A DNA stretch of 64,000 bases from Acetobacteraceae bacterium (GTDB lineage Bacteria > Pseudomonadota > Alphaproteobacteria > Acetobacterales > Acetobacteraceae), in NCBI GenBank assembly GCA_004843345.1, contig CP039460.1, forward strand, positions 248,001 through 312,000. Direction: 5' to 3'. The notes beneath the pieces are model-generated. The model was not told the origin of the DNA, did not search any database, and saw only the letters and a list, made by a program, of their open reading frames with translations. Positions 28,652 to 39,278 of the stretch are shown piece by piece (the stretch's first letter is position 1; each line of letters starts with the position of its first letter). The translations under genes and the position numbers were made by a program.

Positions 28652-29326
28652 ATGCTTCATACCGCTATCTCGAAAAATCTTGCAAATATTAAAGAACAAA
28701 TAACGCAATCTTGCGAAAAAAATCACCGATCACCAAAAGACGTTCAACTTATTGCTGTCAGTAAATTTCATCCCGTTCCAGCGATGGAAGCCGCATTACA
28801 AGCTGGACAAAGAATTTTTGGTGAGAATTATGTTCAAGAAGCAGAAGAAAAATCCACTTTTCTTCGCCCTAAATATCCAGAAATAAAAATTCATCTCATT
28901 GGCCCGCTTCAAACAAATAAAGCCGTGACAGCTTGTAAGTTTGCGGATGCCATTCACACTCTCGATCGCCCCAGTCTTTGCCAAGCTCTTCAAAAGGCTT
29001 CTGACAAAACAGGCAATCTGCCAGACCTTTTTGTGCAGGTAAATATCGGCCAAGAAATCAATAAATCAGGTATTCCACTAGAAAAAGCTGATACCTTTAT
29101 CGAAGAGGCTCTTTTATCTTTTGGGGATAAAATCAAAGGCCTTATGTGTATTCCGCCTCAAGGGAAGCCTGCACTGCCTTATTTTCAAAAACTCGCTGAG
29201 ATTTCTAAAAAACATGGTTTAAAAGAGCTTTCAATGGGAATGTCTGCCGATTTTGAAGAGGCAATCAAAGCAGGCGCAACCTATGTTAGAATAGGCACAG
29301 CTATTTTTGGGGGACGCCCTGTCTAA
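28652..29326 (+). CDS. yggS: YggS-family PLP homeostasis protein
   Basis: A 224-residue single-domain PLP-binding protein (COG0325). The cofactor lysine is in LIAVSKFHP, and GENYVQEA, IHLIGPLQTNK, LSMGMSADFEEAI and VRIGTAIFG follow in the usual order. Role: pyridoxal-phosphate and amino-acid homeostasis, no known catalytic reaction. Its 3' end overlaps the hemW start by 20 nt. Confidence 0.93.
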   Translation: MLHTAISKNLANIKEQITQSCEKNHRSPKDVQLIAVSKFHPVPAMEAALQAGQRIFGENYVQEAEEKSTFLRPKYPEIKIHLIGPLQTNKAVTACKFADAIHTLDRPSLCQALQKASDKTGNLPDLFVQVNIGQEINKSGIPLEKADTFIEEALLSFGDKIKGLMCIPPQGKPALPYFQKLAEISKKHGLKELSMGMSADFEEAIKAGATYVRIGTAIFGGRPV

Positions 29327-30482
29327 TTTAGCTCTCTATATCCACTGGCCCTTTTGTCTCTCTAAATGCCCGTATTGCGATTTTAATTCACATATTCAAC
29401 GCAATCTCTCTGCTGACGAAATGGGAGAAGCGCTCAAACGTGAACTTAAAACAACCCTTCAACGTGCTAAATTAGCTGGCTATACAAATCTTTCGTCTAT
29501 TTTTTTTGGTGGCGGAACGCCCTCTCTCATGAATCCTGATTTGGTTCATGATCTTCTTTCCGAGGCGCTTTCTACTTTACCGCAGCAAAATGACCTGACG
29601 GAAATTACACTCGAAGCAAATCCTACAAGCGCTGAGAAAGCAAACTTTTCTGCTTTTAAAGAAGCTGGCGTCAATCGCCTCTCCCTTGGGATTCAAAGTC
29701 TTAACCCCGAAGATTTAAAACTTTTAGGACGGGAACATAGCGTCACAGAAGCGCTCACTGCTTTGGAAATGGCACGTTCTATTTTCAAGCGTGTTTCCTT
29801 TGATCTGATTTACGCACGCTCTGGACAAAATGCACAGGCATGGGAAGCCGAACTCAAACAAGCTCTATCTTTTAAGCCGGATCATCTTTCGCTCTATCAA
29901 CTCACGATTGAATCAGGAACCCCCTACGCAACCCTGTACAAAAAAAAGAAAATTATCCCGCCTCCAGATGAGGAAGGCGCAACAATGTACAAATTGACCG
30001 AAGCTCTCTTAGCAAAAGAGAATATTTTCCCTTACGAAATTTCAAATTATGCCCAAAAAGGCCAAGAGAGCCGACATAATCTATCCTATTGGCATTACCA
30101 AGATTATATGGGAATTGGTGCTGGTGCGCATGGGCGTTTTCGAGAAAATGACCACACAATTGCAACCTCTTGCCTAAAACCGCCCAAATTTTGGTTAGAA
30201 CAAATTCAAATCAAACAACACGGTATCGAAGAGGAAATCATCCTAAGCCAAGAAGAAATTATTGAAGAAGCCATTCTAACAGGTCTGCGTCTCTGTGAAG
30301 GGATTTCCTTTAAACGCTTTAAGGAGCGAACAGGAAAATCCCTTTTGGATCATCTAAACAAAAGTTTTTTAGAAAATTGTATAGAGGCAGGCTTTCTGAC
30401 CCTTTCAGAAACAGCCCTCGCCCCCACCCTGCAAGGACGCCTCCGCCTCAATGCCATCCTTGGCGGTTTATTAGGAGAATAA
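29307..30482 (+). CDS. hemW: Radical SAM protein HemW (heme chaperone)
   Basis: A 391-residue coproporphyrinogen dehydrogenase-like radical SAM protein. The cluster motif FCLSKCPYCDF (CxxxCxxC) near residue 20 and the FFGGGTPSLM SAM segment are intact, and the HemN C-terminal domain is present. HemW proteins bind heme and pass it to client enzymes rather than performing HemN chemistry; the HemN-specific extra Cys is not seen. Start at TTG 29307 inside yggS gives a 20-nt overlap and coupled translation; there is no nearby ATG. Ends right before a hairpin. Confidence 0.9.
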   Translation: MGDALSNLALYIHWPFCLSKCPYCDFNSHIQRNLSADEMGEALKRELKTTLQRAKLAGYTNLSSIFFGGGTPSLMNPDLVHDLLSEALSTLPQQNDLTEITLEANPTSAEKANFSAFKEAGVNRLSLGIQSLNPEDLKLLGREHSVTEALTALEMARSIFKRVSFDLIYARSGQNAQAWEAELKQALSFKPDHLSLYQLTIESGTPYATLYKKKKIIPPPDEEGATMYKLTEALLAKENIFPYEISNYAQKGQESRHNLSYWHYQDYMGIGAGAHGRFRENDHTIATSCLKPPKFWLEQIQIKQHGIEEEIILSQEEIIEEAILTGLRLCEGISFKRFKERTGKSLLDHLNKSFLENCIEAGFLTLSETALAPTLQGRLRLNAILGGLLGE

Positions 30483-30483
30483 G

Positions 30484-30513
30484 AAAGGGATCTGATTTTT
30501 CAGATCCCTTTCT
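30484..30513. terminator. Strong hairpin after hemW
   Basis: Perfect 13-bp stem (GAAAGGGATCTGA with its complement) and 4-nt loop, 1 nt after the hemW stop. There is no clear T run on either strand, so it may stop transcription weakly or protect mRNA 3' ends of the converging genes. Confidence 0.6.
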
Positions 30514-30540
30514 CACTTAAATAAAATAATCTTTTAAAGC

Positions 30541-31977
30541 TTATTTCCCAGCTTGAATGGCTTCAACCAATTCTTTCACTGTTGGAATAAATCCATTCGC
30601 ATAGAATGGATCAACGCCAAAGCGCCAAGCATTCGTTCCGCCAAACATCAGATTATGATCCATTACATAATCTGTTTCCGCATTTACAACATTGGGTAAA
30701 TGCGCCACTTCCTGCAATGTTTTCTGTATACAAAAGGAACGGGGATCTGGACGCAAGGGAGATGGTTTCCCTGCCTGCATAGCTCTCTGACTCCAACCAG
30801 AAAAATGGCACTGAGACAAACAGCCCATACAGGCATTTTGATCCTGTAAAATCTCTGTTGCACGTTCTGGCACAACAAAAATCAATGTCCCATCAGGCGT
30901 ACGCATTCCCTGCGTATAACCTTCTTTCTGCCAAGTCTCCACTTTTACAGCATCGGAAGGACGTAAATAGACATCTCGTGCCCGTGCGCCTTCTAGTGTA
31001 AAGCAGACCGTAAAATCAGATTCTTCCTGACGTTTAAAAGGAACTTGATGTTCCGAACGCTCACGAAGCTCTTGTAAAAATGGATTATTAACAGCAGAGG
31101 AATAAAAACCTGTTGGTGAAAAGCGGTTCAGAAAAACATCCCCTTTTTTCAAATGACGAAGTTTTTCCTTCCAGACCAATGGAATTGGACTTTCCTGCGT
31201 TAATAAAGGACGTGTCCCAAACTGAAAAGCAACAGGCCCTAACTCCTTGTTATCAATCCAATCTTCCCATTCTGTCAGATTCCAAACACCCCCAGCCATA
31301 ATGATTGGTGTATCGTTTAAACCGTAGCTATTAAGAACCTTACGGAGCTCAAGAACACGAGGATACGGATCCTCTGGCATAAGTGGATTTTCTGTATTTG
31401 AAAGCCCATTATGTCCCCCTGCTCGCCATGGATCCTCATAGACCACACCGCCAAGAAGCTCTCTCTGCTTTGAAAAAGAACGTTTCCAAAGAGCATTAAA
31501 AGCACGCCCTGAAGAAACAATCGGATAATAATAAACGTTAAAACGTGCAGCAACGTCAGAAAGCCGATAAGGCATTCCAGCACCACATGTCAGACCTTGA
31601 ATAAGACCTGATGTTTGTTCCAAAATCCCTGTAATGACCTCTTCTGCGCCCCCCATTTCCCACATAAAATTCGCATGAACAGGAGCATTCCCTCCCGCAA
31701 TTTCATGCGCAATTTTTGCCTGAGCAACACCACCTTTAATGGCATACTCTATCAACTCCGCCTGACGTTCCCGCCGGGTAGATGAATGATAAATTTGAGG
31801 AATGCGATTCCCATGCTCATCATACGAGTCTGCGTTAACCGCAGAAATTGTTCCCACACCACCGGCCTCTGCCCATTTTCCAGCAGAAATACCCGTAGAA
31901 ACAGAGACACCTTTGCCTCCCTCAATAAGAGGGAGACAATCCATGCCTGATAAACGAAGGGAGTTTAGCTTTTTCAT
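30541..31977 (-). CDS. Nitronate monooxygenase-family flavin oxidoreductase
   Basis: A 478-residue FMN-dependent TIM-barrel enzyme of the 2-nitropropane dioxygenase family. N-terminal GGKGVSVSTGISAG, the central GLTCGAGMPYRL and IIMAGGVWN (FMN phosphate site) are visible. The C-terminal third departs from simple nitronate monooxygenases: it holds four close Cys (ACMGCLSQC then SFC), a possible metal or Fe-S site. Substrate unknown. Convergent with hemW and 34 nt downstream of pnp on the same strand, so it may be read through from that operon. Confidence 0.8.
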   Translation of the reverse strand: MKKLNSLRLSGMDCLPLIEGGKGVSVSTGISAGKWAEAGGVGTISAVNADSYDEHGNRIPQIYHSSTRRERQAELIEYAIKGGVAQAKIAHEIAGGNAPVHANFMWEMGGAEEVITGILEQTSGLIQGLTCGAGMPYRLSDVAARFNVYYYPIVSSGRAFNALWKRSFSKQRELLGGVVYEDPWRAGGHNGLSNTENPLMPEDPYPRVLELRKVLNSYGLNDTPIIMAGGVWNLTEWEDWIDNKELGPVAFQFGTRPLLTQESPIPLVWKEKLRHLKKGDVFLNRFSPTGFYSSAVNNPFLQELRERSEHQVPFKRQEESDFTVCFTLEGARARDVYLRPSDAVKVETWQKEGYTQGMRTPDGTLIFVVPERATEILQDQNACMGCLSQCHFSGWSQRAMQAGKPSPLRPDPRSFCIQKTLQEVAHLPNVVNAETDYVMDHNLMFGGTNAWRFGVDPFYANGFIPTVKELVEAIQAGK

Positions 31978-32011
31978 ATGAAAGTTATACCCGACTGGAT
32001 GAAATCAGTAA

Positions 32012-34132
32012 TTAGTCTTGAACGTCTGAAGAAACTTCATCCGCAGAATCTGACTGAGGCACTTCTTTCATAGAAAGTTTTACTTTACCCCGATCATCAA
32101 AACCAATCACTTTTACTTTCACTTTATCTCCCTGCTTTACAACATCAGTTGTACGAGCAACGCGCTGTGTAGAAAGCTCGGAGATATGGACTAAGCCATC
32201 CTTTGGCCCTAAGAAATTAACAAAAGCTCCGAAATCTGTTGTTTTCACAACAGTTCCATCGTAAATCCGGCCGACTTCTGGATCTGAAGTTAAAGCTTCA
32301 ATCCGCTTTTTAGCCACATTTGCCTGCGCTTCATCGCTTGCAGAGATCGTAACCGTACCATCATCTGAAATGTCAATTTTTGCACCAGAGGTTTCCGTAA
32401 TCTCACGAATGGTTTTGCCACCCTGACCAATCACATCCCGAATTTTCTCCCGTGGCACGCTCATCGTAACAATCCGAGGGGCATTGCCAGCGACTTCACT
32501 CCGACCAGATGTTAAGGCTTTGCTCATCTCACCAAGAATATGAGCACGGCCATCTTTCGCCTGAGCAAGCGCCTGTGCCATAATTTCTGGTGTAATAGAT
32601 GCAATCTTAAGATCCATCTGAAGAGCTGTAATACCCTTTTTTGTTCCAGCAACCTTAAAATCCATATCCCCAAGGTGATCTTCATCCCCAAGAATATCGG
32701 TAAGAACGGCGAATTTATCACCCTCTTTAATCAAACCCATAGCAATCCCTGCAACAGGTTCAGACAAAGGCACGCCAGCATCCATAAGTGCTAAAGACGT
32801 TCCACAGACGGTTGCCATCGAAGATGATCCATTACTTTCTGTAATTTCAGAAACAACACGAATAGTATATGGAAAGGCGTCTTTAGAAGGAATCTGACGC
32901 GTCAAGGCACGCCATGCAAGCTTACCATGTCCAATCTCACGACGACCCGGAGAGCCCATACGGCCACATTCCCCAACAGAGTATGGAGGGAAATTATAAT
33001 GCAACATAAATCGGGAACGGTATTCGCCAGGTAAAGCATCAATAATCTGCTCATCCTGTGCCGTTCCAAGCGTTGCAACAACTAAAGCCTGTGTTTCACC
33101 ACGGGTAAACAGAGCTGATCCGTGTGTACGAGGCAAAGTACCAACCTCAGAAGTAATTGGTCGAACCGAAAAAAGGTCACGACCATCAATTCTAGGATTA
33201 CCTTCGAGAACAGAAGAACGAACGACGTCGGCTTCAATGCCTTTAAAGAGAGACTTCGCTTTTTCAGCGGCTTCCTCATCCAAATTTAGGCTTTCGATCA
33301 ATCCACTGCGAACAGCAGCCAGTTTTTCCTGACGTTGCTGTTTTTGACGCTCTTGATACGCAGCCTTAAACTGGCCGTTATCGGCCTCTTTTAACTTCTG
33401 ACGTAAATCTATGATTTCTTGAGATTCAGGCTCTAAAGTCCATGGCTCACGTGCCGCATGTGCTGCGAGCTCCTGAATAGCTTGAATCACAGCTTGGCAA
33501 GATTTATGCCCTTCTGTCACGGCCTGAAGCATCTCTTCTTCTGAAAGCTCTTCCGCTTCAGATTCAACCATCAACACACCTTCAGCCGTTCCCGCGACAA
33601 CGAGATCCAGCGTGCTTTCCTCAAGCTGGGAAAGGGTTGGATTGATAACAAACTCATTATTGATACGACCAACACGCGCTGCCGCAACGGGTCCAAAAAA
33701 TGGAATCCCCGAAAGGGTCAATGCTGCGGAACATCCAATGATTGAAAGAATGTCAGGATCATTTTCCATATCATGGCTAAGAACAGTTGCAACCAATTGC
33801 ACTTCATTCTTAAAATTATCTGGAAAAAGCGGACGGATTGGACGGTCAATTAAACGAGATGTTAGAACTTCATTCTCAGAAGGACGCCCTTCACGCTTAA
33901 AAAATCCCCCCGGAATCTTACCGGCCGCAAAAGATTTTTCTTGATAATTCACAGTCAATGGGAAGAAATCCTGCCCTGGGCGAACAGATTTTGCCCCAAC
34001 TGCTGTGCATAAAACAACTGTTCCGCCATAAGAGGCAACAACCGCCCCGTCTGCCTGTCTTGCGACTTTGCCAGTCTCTAGAACAAGCGGCCGACCCGCC
34101 CATTCAATTTCTTTGCGAAAATATCCGCTCAT
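32012..34132 (-). CDS. pnp: Polyribonucleotide nucleotidyltransferase
   Basis: A 706-residue PNPase of standard length: two RNase PH domains (first about 1-145 and second about 310-540, the latter with the FPPYSVGE and GRREIGHG motifs), a KH domain ([14 protein letters not shown], about 555-615) and an S1 domain (about 620-690). Degrades RNA 3' to 5' with phosphate. Preceded by a 7-bp hairpin in the rpsO-pnp gap. Last conserved gene of the rimP-nusA-infB operon. Confidence 0.96.
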   Translation of the reverse strand: MSGYFRKEIEWAGRPLVLETGKVARQADGAVVASYGGTVVLCTAVGAKSVRPGQDFFPLTVNYQEKSFAAGKIPGGFFKREGRPSENEVLTSRLIDRPIRPLFPDNFKNEVQLVATVLSHDMENDPDILSIIGCSAALTLSGIPFFGPVAAARVGRINNEFVINPTLSQLEESTLDLVVAGTAEGVLMVESEAEELSEEEMLQAVTEGHKSCQAVIQAIQELAAHAAREPWTLEPESQEIIDLRQKLKEADNGQFKAAYQERQKQQRQEKLAAVRSGLIESLNLDEEAAEKAKSLFKGIEADVVRSSVLEGNPRIDGRDLFSVRPITSEVGTLPRTHGSALFTRGETQALVVATLGTAQDEQIIDALPGEYRSRFMLHYNFPPYSVGECGRMGSPGRREIGHGKLAWRALTRQIPSKDAFPYTIRVVSEITESNGSSSMATVCGTSLALMDAGVPLSEPVAGIAMGLIKEGDKFAVLTDILGDEDHLGDMDFKVAGTKKGITALQMDLKIASITPEIMAQALAQAKDGRAHILGEMSKALTSGRSEVAGNAPRIVTMSVPREKIRDVIGQGGKTIREITETSGAKIDISDDGTVTISASDEAQANVAKKRIEALTSDPEVGRIYDGTVVKTTDFGAFVNFLGPKDGLVHISELSTQRVARTTDVVKQGDKVKVKVIGFDDRGKVKLSMKEVPQSDSADEVSSDVQD

Positions 34133-34163
34133 TTCGCCTTCTCCGATTCAGTCCACAGGACAA

Positions 34164-34183
34164 GGCATCCCCCATTGGATGCC
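34164..34183 (-). promoter_or_regulatory. Intercistronic hairpin between rpsO and pnp
   Basis: Perfect 7-bp stem GGCATCC/GGATGCC with a 6-nt loop in the 65-nt gap. There is no T run, so it is more likely an RNA-processing or stability element than a terminator. In E. coli this gap also holds structured RNA cut by RNase III during pnp autoregulation. Confidence 0.5.
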
Positions 34184-34197
34184 ACCTCTAACAACAA

Positions 34198-34467
34198 TTA
34201 ACGACGCAAGCCTAATGCTTCGATCAAGCTTTTGTAGCGTACTTCATTTTTACCTTTAAGATAATCAAGCAAACTACGGCGACGACCGACCAACACCAAC
34301 AAACCACGACGTGAATGGAAGTCTTTTTTATGTGTTTGCAAATGTTCTGTGAGGTTTGCAATACGGTCAGTCAAAAGAGCAACCTGAACTTCTGTTGAAC
34401 CTGTATCTGTTGGGCTCAAACGGAACTTTTCAATTAACTCTTTACGTTTCTCAAGATCTTTCGACAT
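34198..34467 (-). CDS. rpsO: 30S ribosomal protein S15
   Basis: Exactly 89 residues from the ATG at 34467, the standard S15 length, with [29 protein letters not shown] and the closing [12 protein letters not shown] second ATG directly upstream (34470) is also possible; GGAG lies at good distance. The start overlaps the 3' end of truB. Confidence 0.96.
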   Translation of the reverse strand: MSKDLEKRKELIEKFRLSPTDTGSTEVQVALLTDRIANLTEHLQTHKKDFHSRRGLLVLVGRRRSLLDYLKGKNEVRYKSLIEALGLRR

Positions 34468-35425
34468 CATTATTTCTCCAAAATAAATGGTTTTCAAACA
34501 TACGAGCAGCCCGAAGCTCTCCTTCGGATACTTGCCCAAGACCGATCAGATGATTCTCCCAGCGAATCTGGTAGATGCCATCCTCTGATCCATTCGGAGC
34601 AGAAACTTTCTGCCCCCAGCTGAGCCTTTCTCCATCTTTCGCTGTCACGCATAAAGCCGGGATGTCGTCCAGAGCAGTTGCGATAGGCATTAGAAGCAAA
34701 GAAGGGTCAGTCTTGTTTTCGGGATTTTTCTCTCTTTTGTCCAGTCTTAACCGTAAAAATGCGTCAGAAAGTGTCTCTGGAGGCGAATCCTCTAAAAGAG
34801 AAAAAGGCCCACAGCGCATTCTACGCAGACTGCCAACATAGCCCTCAGCCCCGCAGGCCTGCGCTATATCATAAGCTAAAGAGCGAACATATACCCCTTT
34901 TCCGCAACTTACTTCTAACATCATTTGATGAGGCTGCGGAATGGAAAGAATCTTTAAACTATTGATTCTAACTTTTCTTGCTGCCAGAGAAACCTGCTTT
35001 CCTTCACGCATTAAATCACAAGCACGCCGGCCATTGACTTTCAACGCAGAATAAACAGGCGGATGTTGCAAAATCTCTCCTAAAAATTGAGGAAAAACAG
35101 CTTCAACCTCTTCCCGTGTTGGAAAAATATCAGAGATTGCAATAACCTCGCCTTCTCCATCTCCTGTGTCACGGCTTTCACCAAAAACGAGTAAAAAACG
35201 ATAAAGTTTCTCACCGTCCATGACATAAGGAATCGTTGAAGTTGCTTTTCCAAAGGCGATTGGCAAAGCCCCTGAAGCCAGAGGATCCAAAGTCCCTGCA
35301 TGCCCCGCTTTACGGGCATTCAAAAAATGCCGAGTCTTATTCACCGCAAAAGCAGAACTGACCCCCACGGGCTTATCTAACAATACCCAGCCATCTAAAA
35401 AGAGACCTGTCTTTATGCGCCCCAT
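34451..35425 (-). CDS. truB: tRNA pseudouridine(55) synthase TruB
   Basis: A 324-residue pseudouridine synthase. [13 protein letters not shown], the catalytic Asp in [11 protein letters not shown], and [13 protein letters not shown] are intact. Makes Psi55 in the T loop of tRNAs. Overlaps rbfA by 13 nt and rpsO by 17 nt, which points to tight translational coupling. Confidence 0.95.
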   Translation of the reverse strand: MGRIKTGLFLDGWVLLDKPVGVSSAFAVNKTRHFLNARKAGHAGTLDPLASGALPIAFGKATSTIPYVMDGEKLYRFLLVFGESRDTGDGEGEVIAISDIFPTREEVEAVFPQFLGEILQHPPVYSALKVNGRRACDLMREGKQVSLAARKVRINSLKILSIPQPHQMMLEVSCGKGVYVRSLAYDIAQACGAEGYVGSLRRMRCGPFSLLEDSPPETLSDAFLRLRLDKREKNPENKTDPSLLLMPIATALDDIPALCVTAKDGERLSWGQKVSAPNGSEDGIYQIRWENHLIGLGQVSEGELRAARMFENHLFWRNNDVERS

Positions 35426-35892
35426 GTCTCTCCTTGAGAAGAATCTTCTTCAAAGTCCTCTGCATCTTTCTCGTTCAAATCCCTTTTCACTTTAGGCGAA
35501 TCTAAAAGATGATCAATCCGAGAGGCCTCTTCTAAAGAATGATCCCCTTGGAACTGTAACTTTGGAACGCTTCTCAAAACAGCAGCATGTGCAAGTTCTC
35601 CACGCAAAAAGGGTGCTGCCTTTTTTAAAGCAGGAAGATATTCTTCTATATCCTCATGCCCCAAATGCGCAATAAAAACGGTTGCATTTTTAAGATCAGG
35701 AGACATTCTTGCTTCTGTAATCGTAAACTCGACATCCCGCAAAACAGGATCTCTGAAAGGAGAACGTGAAAAAATCTGCGCCAAAAGACGACGAACTTCT
35801 TCTCCCACCTTCAGCTGACGAACTGTTGGGCCTTCGATTTCTCCCCCCGCAAAGGATGAGAAATTTGACTGAATTTTAGAATGCCTGCTCAA
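35413..35892 (-). CDS. rbfA: Ribosome-binding factor A
   Basis: A 159-residue KH-fold 30S maturation factor; VGEEVRRLLAQIFSR, TITEARMSPDLKNATVFI and the VPKLQFQGDHSLEEASRIDHLL segment are typical. A ~30-residue acidic tail extends the C terminus. The start overlaps the infB stop by 4 nt. Confidence 0.95.
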   Translation of the reverse strand: MSRHSKIQSNFSSFAGGEIEGPTVRQLKVGEEVRRLLAQIFSRSPFRDPVLRDVEFTITEARMSPDLKNATVFIAHLGHEDIEEYLPALKKAAPFLRGELAHAAVLRSVPKLQFQGDHSLEEASRIDHLLDSPKVKRDLNEKDAEDFEEDSSQGETWGA

Positions 35893-38579
35893 GCCTCAAC
35901 GACCTCCATCTCATAGCATTCAACAACGTCACCAACTTCGAGGTTATTATACCCTTCAAAAGAAAGCCCACATTCATATCCACTACGAACTTCACGAACA
36001 TCATCTTTAAAGCGTTTCAGTTGGCTGAGATCGCCTTGATGAATGACAACATTCTCACGCAAGAGGCGGACACCACAACCACGCTTAACAATGCCTTCCG
36101 TAACGTAACAGCCGGCGACTTTCCCAACCTTGGTAATTTCAAAGACCTGACGAATCTCAGCATATCCCAAGAATTTCTCTCTATGCTTAGGCGCAACACG
36201 CTTTTTGATCAGCGCTTCGACATCATCAGCAACCTGATACAAAACAGAGTAATAACGGAAATCAACACCTTCATGTTGCGCAATCTGACGTGCTTGAGAC
36301 GTTGCACGTACATTAAACGCAATAATCACGGCATCCGAAGCTTTAGCAAGCTGAACATCACTTTCCGTAATTTGTCCAACAGAAGCGTTAAGGACACGCA
36401 CGCCGACCTCTTCATTTCCAAGACCTGAAAGCATTGCAGAAAGGGCTTCTGCAGAACCTCTCACATCCGCCTTAATCACCAAGGAAACCTCTTTACGGGC
36501 ATCTCCCTGAATGCGTTCAAGCATCTGATCTAACGTTCCACGGGCAGCCAACTGCGCCGCAGCTTCCTTGTCACGCTCAACCCGCCGACGAAACTCTGTA
36601 ATTTCACGAGCACGAGAATCATTTTCAACGACAACCAGCTGCACACCAGCTTCTGGAACACCTGAAAGCCCTAGAACTTCAATAGGCGTAGAAGGGGTCG
36701 CTGACTTAATCTGCTCGCCGTCATCACTTAGCAAGGCACGAACACGCCCCCACTCCGTGCCGACAACAACGATCTCACCGACATTCAATGTGCCATTCTC
36801 AACCAAGGCCGTCACCATTGGACCACGTCCACGGTCTAAACGACTCTCAATAACAGAACCAACAGCTAAACGGTTTGGATTCGCTTTAAGATCAAGCAAC
36901 TCCGCCTGAAGCAGAATCGCTTCCATCAAACTATCCAAACCTTGTTTTTTCAGGGCAGAAATAGCGACTTCTTGAACATCCCCCCCCAAGCTTTCAACAA
37001 CAATTTCGTGAGAAAGCAACTCATTGCGCACACGATCTGGATTTACATCTGGCTTGTCCATTTTATTAACAGCAACAATCAACGGAACATCCGCTGCTTT
37101 TGCATGCTTAATCGCTTCGATTGTTTGAGGCATAACCCCATCATCCGCTGCGACAACTAAAACAACAATATCGGTTACAGAAGCACCACGAGCACGCATT
37201 GCCGTAAAGGCTTCATGACCTGGGGTATCGATAAACGTAATCGGCTTTCCTTCCGATCCCTGAACCTGATAAGCACCGATATGCTGCGTAATGCCACCAC
37301 TCTCATGGCTTGCAACCTTTGTAGAGCGAAGTGCGTCTAAAAGAGTTGTTTTCCCGTGGTCGACATGCCCCATAACAGTAACGATTGGCGCACGTGGCAA
37401 TAGATCTTCTGGCTTATCTTCAATTCCCTCAAGACCTAACTCAACGTCACTTTCTGCAACACGTTTAATACGATGACCAAACTCTGTGGCAACTAATTCC
37501 GCCATATCCGCATCAATACTTTGCGGACCTGTCGCCATCACGCCAAGCTTCATCAAAGCTTTAATCACTTCTCCCTGACGTGCGGCCATACGGTTCGCTA
37601 ACTCGGAAACAGTAATAGTTTCAGGAATAACAACATCCCTAACAACACGCACCTGCTCTGTCTGTCCGCGCTCTGCACGTGCTTGACGACGCTCACGGTC
37701 ACGCTGACGACGCACAGAAGCCAAGGAACGTATCTTACCATCATCCCCATCTATCGCCGCACGAATATCAATACGGCCCTGGCGACGATCATTTCCAACA
37801 CGCTTTAGTGAAGCACGCTTAGAAGCGCCAGAATTACCCTTTACAGCCCCGCCACGACTTCCTCGACCACCCTCATCTCCACTCCGAGAGAGGTGAAGCG
37901 TCTTAGGAGCTTCATCCTCATCATCCTCGTTGCGAGCATCGAGTGAACGACGCTTTTCTGGAGGCGGCATAATGGCGCGCTCCGCGAGAGGGCGCAAACG
38001 CTCGGTTGGTGGCGCCAATTGCACCCCCCCCATTGACGTCGCCTCTTTCAAAGGTGGTAAGGCAGCTTCTTCTGCTTCTTTACGTTTTTGCACCTCGTCT
38101 GCCTTCAAGCGCTTTTCTTCTTCACCTTTAGCCTTGAGAGCTTCTTCTTGCTCTTTTTTCTGCCGTTCTGCTTCTTCAGCCGCAGAACGAATACGGATCT
38201 GCTCGGCCTCAAGCCTTGCTTTTTCAGCAGCCTCTGCTTCTTCTTTTTCACGCTGACGTGCTTGAACAAGCACCTGCTTACGACGCTCTTGCTCGGAAGC
38301 ATTCAAGCCACGCTGCGCTTTTCCGCGGGCGGGGCGAACACCAACAGTTCCTGTTGCGGCACGTTTAGGGCGCTTCACCTCTACCTGAACTTCTTTCGAG
38401 CGCCCATGACTAAAACTTTGGCGGACAGATCCAGCCTTTTCGGTCCGTCCTCTTTCTTGCCGTGAAGAGCGCAAAGACAACCGTCCAGAAGAACGAGCCT
38501 GAGAATTTTCCTGATTATTTTCTTTTGTATTATCTTTATTCACTTTTTTATCGTCTTTAGCGTCCTTGCCATCGGTCAT
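35889..38579 (-). CDS. infB: Translation initiation factor IF-2
   Basis: An 896-residue GTPase bringing initiator tRNA to the 30S subunit. The first ~320 residues are a charged, repetitive Lys/Glu/Arg/Ala linker; the IF2_N motif SELANRMA follows (about 330-380), then the G domain with [25 protein letters not shown] and NKMD, and domains II-IV to the end. The start lies 3 nt after the ylxR-like gene stop. Confidence 0.96.
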   Translation of the reverse strand: MTDGKDAKDDKKVNKDNTKENNQENSQARSSGRLSLRSSRQERGRTEKAGSVRQSFSHGRSKEVQVEVKRPKRAATGTVGVRPARGKAQRGLNASEQERRKQVLVQARQREKEEAEAAEKARLEAEQIRIRSAAEEAERQKKEQEEALKAKGEEEKRLKADEVQKRKEAEEAALPPLKEATSMGGVQLAPPTERLRPLAERAIMPPPEKRRSLDARNEDDEDEAPKTLHLSRSGDEGGRGSRGGAVKGNSGASKRASLKRVGNDRRQGRIDIRAAIDGDDGKIRSLASVRRQRDRERRQARAERGQTEQVRVVRDVVIPETITVSELANRMAARQGEVIKALMKLGVMATGPQSIDADMAELVATEFGHRIKRVAESDVELGLEGIEDKPEDLLPRAPIVTVMGHVDHGKTTLLDALRSTKVASHESGGITQHIGAYQVQGSEGKPITFIDTPGHEAFTAMRARGASVTDIVVLVVAADDGVMPQTIEAIKHAKAADVPLIVAVNKMDKPDVNPDRVRNELLSHEIVVESLGGDVQEVAISALKKQGLDSLMEAILLQAELLDLKANPNRLAVGSVIESRLDRGRGPMVTALVENGTLNVGEIVVVGTEWGRVRALLSDDGEQIKSATPSTPIEVLGLSGVPEAGVQLVVVENDSRAREITEFRRRVERDKEAAAQLAARGTLDQMLERIQGDARKEVSLVIKADVRGSAEALSAMLSGLGNEEVGVRVLNASVGQITESDVQLAKASDAVIIAFNVRATSQARQIAQHEGVDFRYYSVLYQVADDVEALIKKRVAPKHREKFLGYAEIRQVFEITKVGKVAGCYVTEGIVKRGCGVRLLRENVVIHQGDLSQLKRFKDDVREVRSGYECGLSFEGYNNLEVGDVVECYEMEVVEA

Positions 38580-38582
38580 AAT

Positions 38583-39239
38583 TTAATTTTCACTCCTCGA
38601 GTGGGCATCGGCCTGCCCTTTTGCCATTCCTATAAATCTCGTTGCATCTGCTAAAAGACGTTCTGCCAGAGGACCAGAAGAAATAACAGCATAAACTGCA
38701 TTTTCTTTTGCAAAAGCCTCTTCCAATATTCTTGCATCCAATGAACAGACTGGAACATTCATCCACCCTGAACGAAGTCTGCGCAACTCTTCTACACTTG
38801 CATCTTTAGCATAAATTAACAGTCCAGCTCTACCCGCATTAAGCTTTTCACGACATTTTTGAAAACCAGTCACAGCATTGCCCGCCTTCCGAGCCAAACC
38901 AATCCCCTCAACCAAACGCCGAGAAAGCCCCTCTTCAATGGTTTTAACAAGCCGTTCAGAAAGCTCATCCCCTTGAGTCACAACAGAAGTTTTTGCTCCC
39001 CGTGAGAAAGCTTGCTTTAATTTAGGACTTTCCACAACCTCCCGCAAAGCGGAAAGCCACAGCCCCCTCCCTGGCAATTTTCCAGCCAAATCAGGGATAA
39101 TATCTCCTGCTGGACTCAGAACAAAACGAATCATAAAGCGCTTATCCCCCTCTTTTCTTGTCACAAGACAAGTCCGAGAAGAAGATTTCTGCTTCATCTC
39201 ATTTTTTTCTAAAAGGTCGTAGCTTTCTCTAACAGACAT
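38583..39239 (-). CDS. ylxR: YlxR (DUF448) RNA-binding domain fused to an L7Ae-like domain
   Basis: A 218-residue protein between nusA and infB. The YlxR part (about residues 20-100) carries RTCLVTRKEGDK and GRGLWLS; the second part (about 115-205) looks like an L7Ae/YlxQ RNA-binding domain (IGLARKAGNAVTGFQKCREKL). In Firmicutes these are two neighbouring genes; the alphaproteobacterial fusion is common. Possible nucleoid or RNA-binding regulator of the operon. Confidence 0.88.
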   Translation of the reverse strand: MSVRESYDLLEKNEMKQKSSSRTCLVTRKEGDKRFMIRFVLSPAGDIIPDLAGKLPGRGLWLSALREVVESPKLKQAFSRGAKTSVVTQGDELSERLVKTIEEGLSRRLVEGIGLARKAGNAVTGFQKCREKLNAGRAGLLIYAKDASVEELRRLRSGWMNVPVCSLDARILEEAFAKENAVYAVISSGPLAERLLADATRFIGMAKGQADAHSRSEN

Positions 39240-39278
39240 ATAAAATTGAACGATCCGTTACCTTATACAACTCAAACT

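Noticed and set aside
36021-38465. Several plus-strand open frames across infB
   Set aside because: Shadows of infB, whose IF-2 domains are complete on the minus strand.
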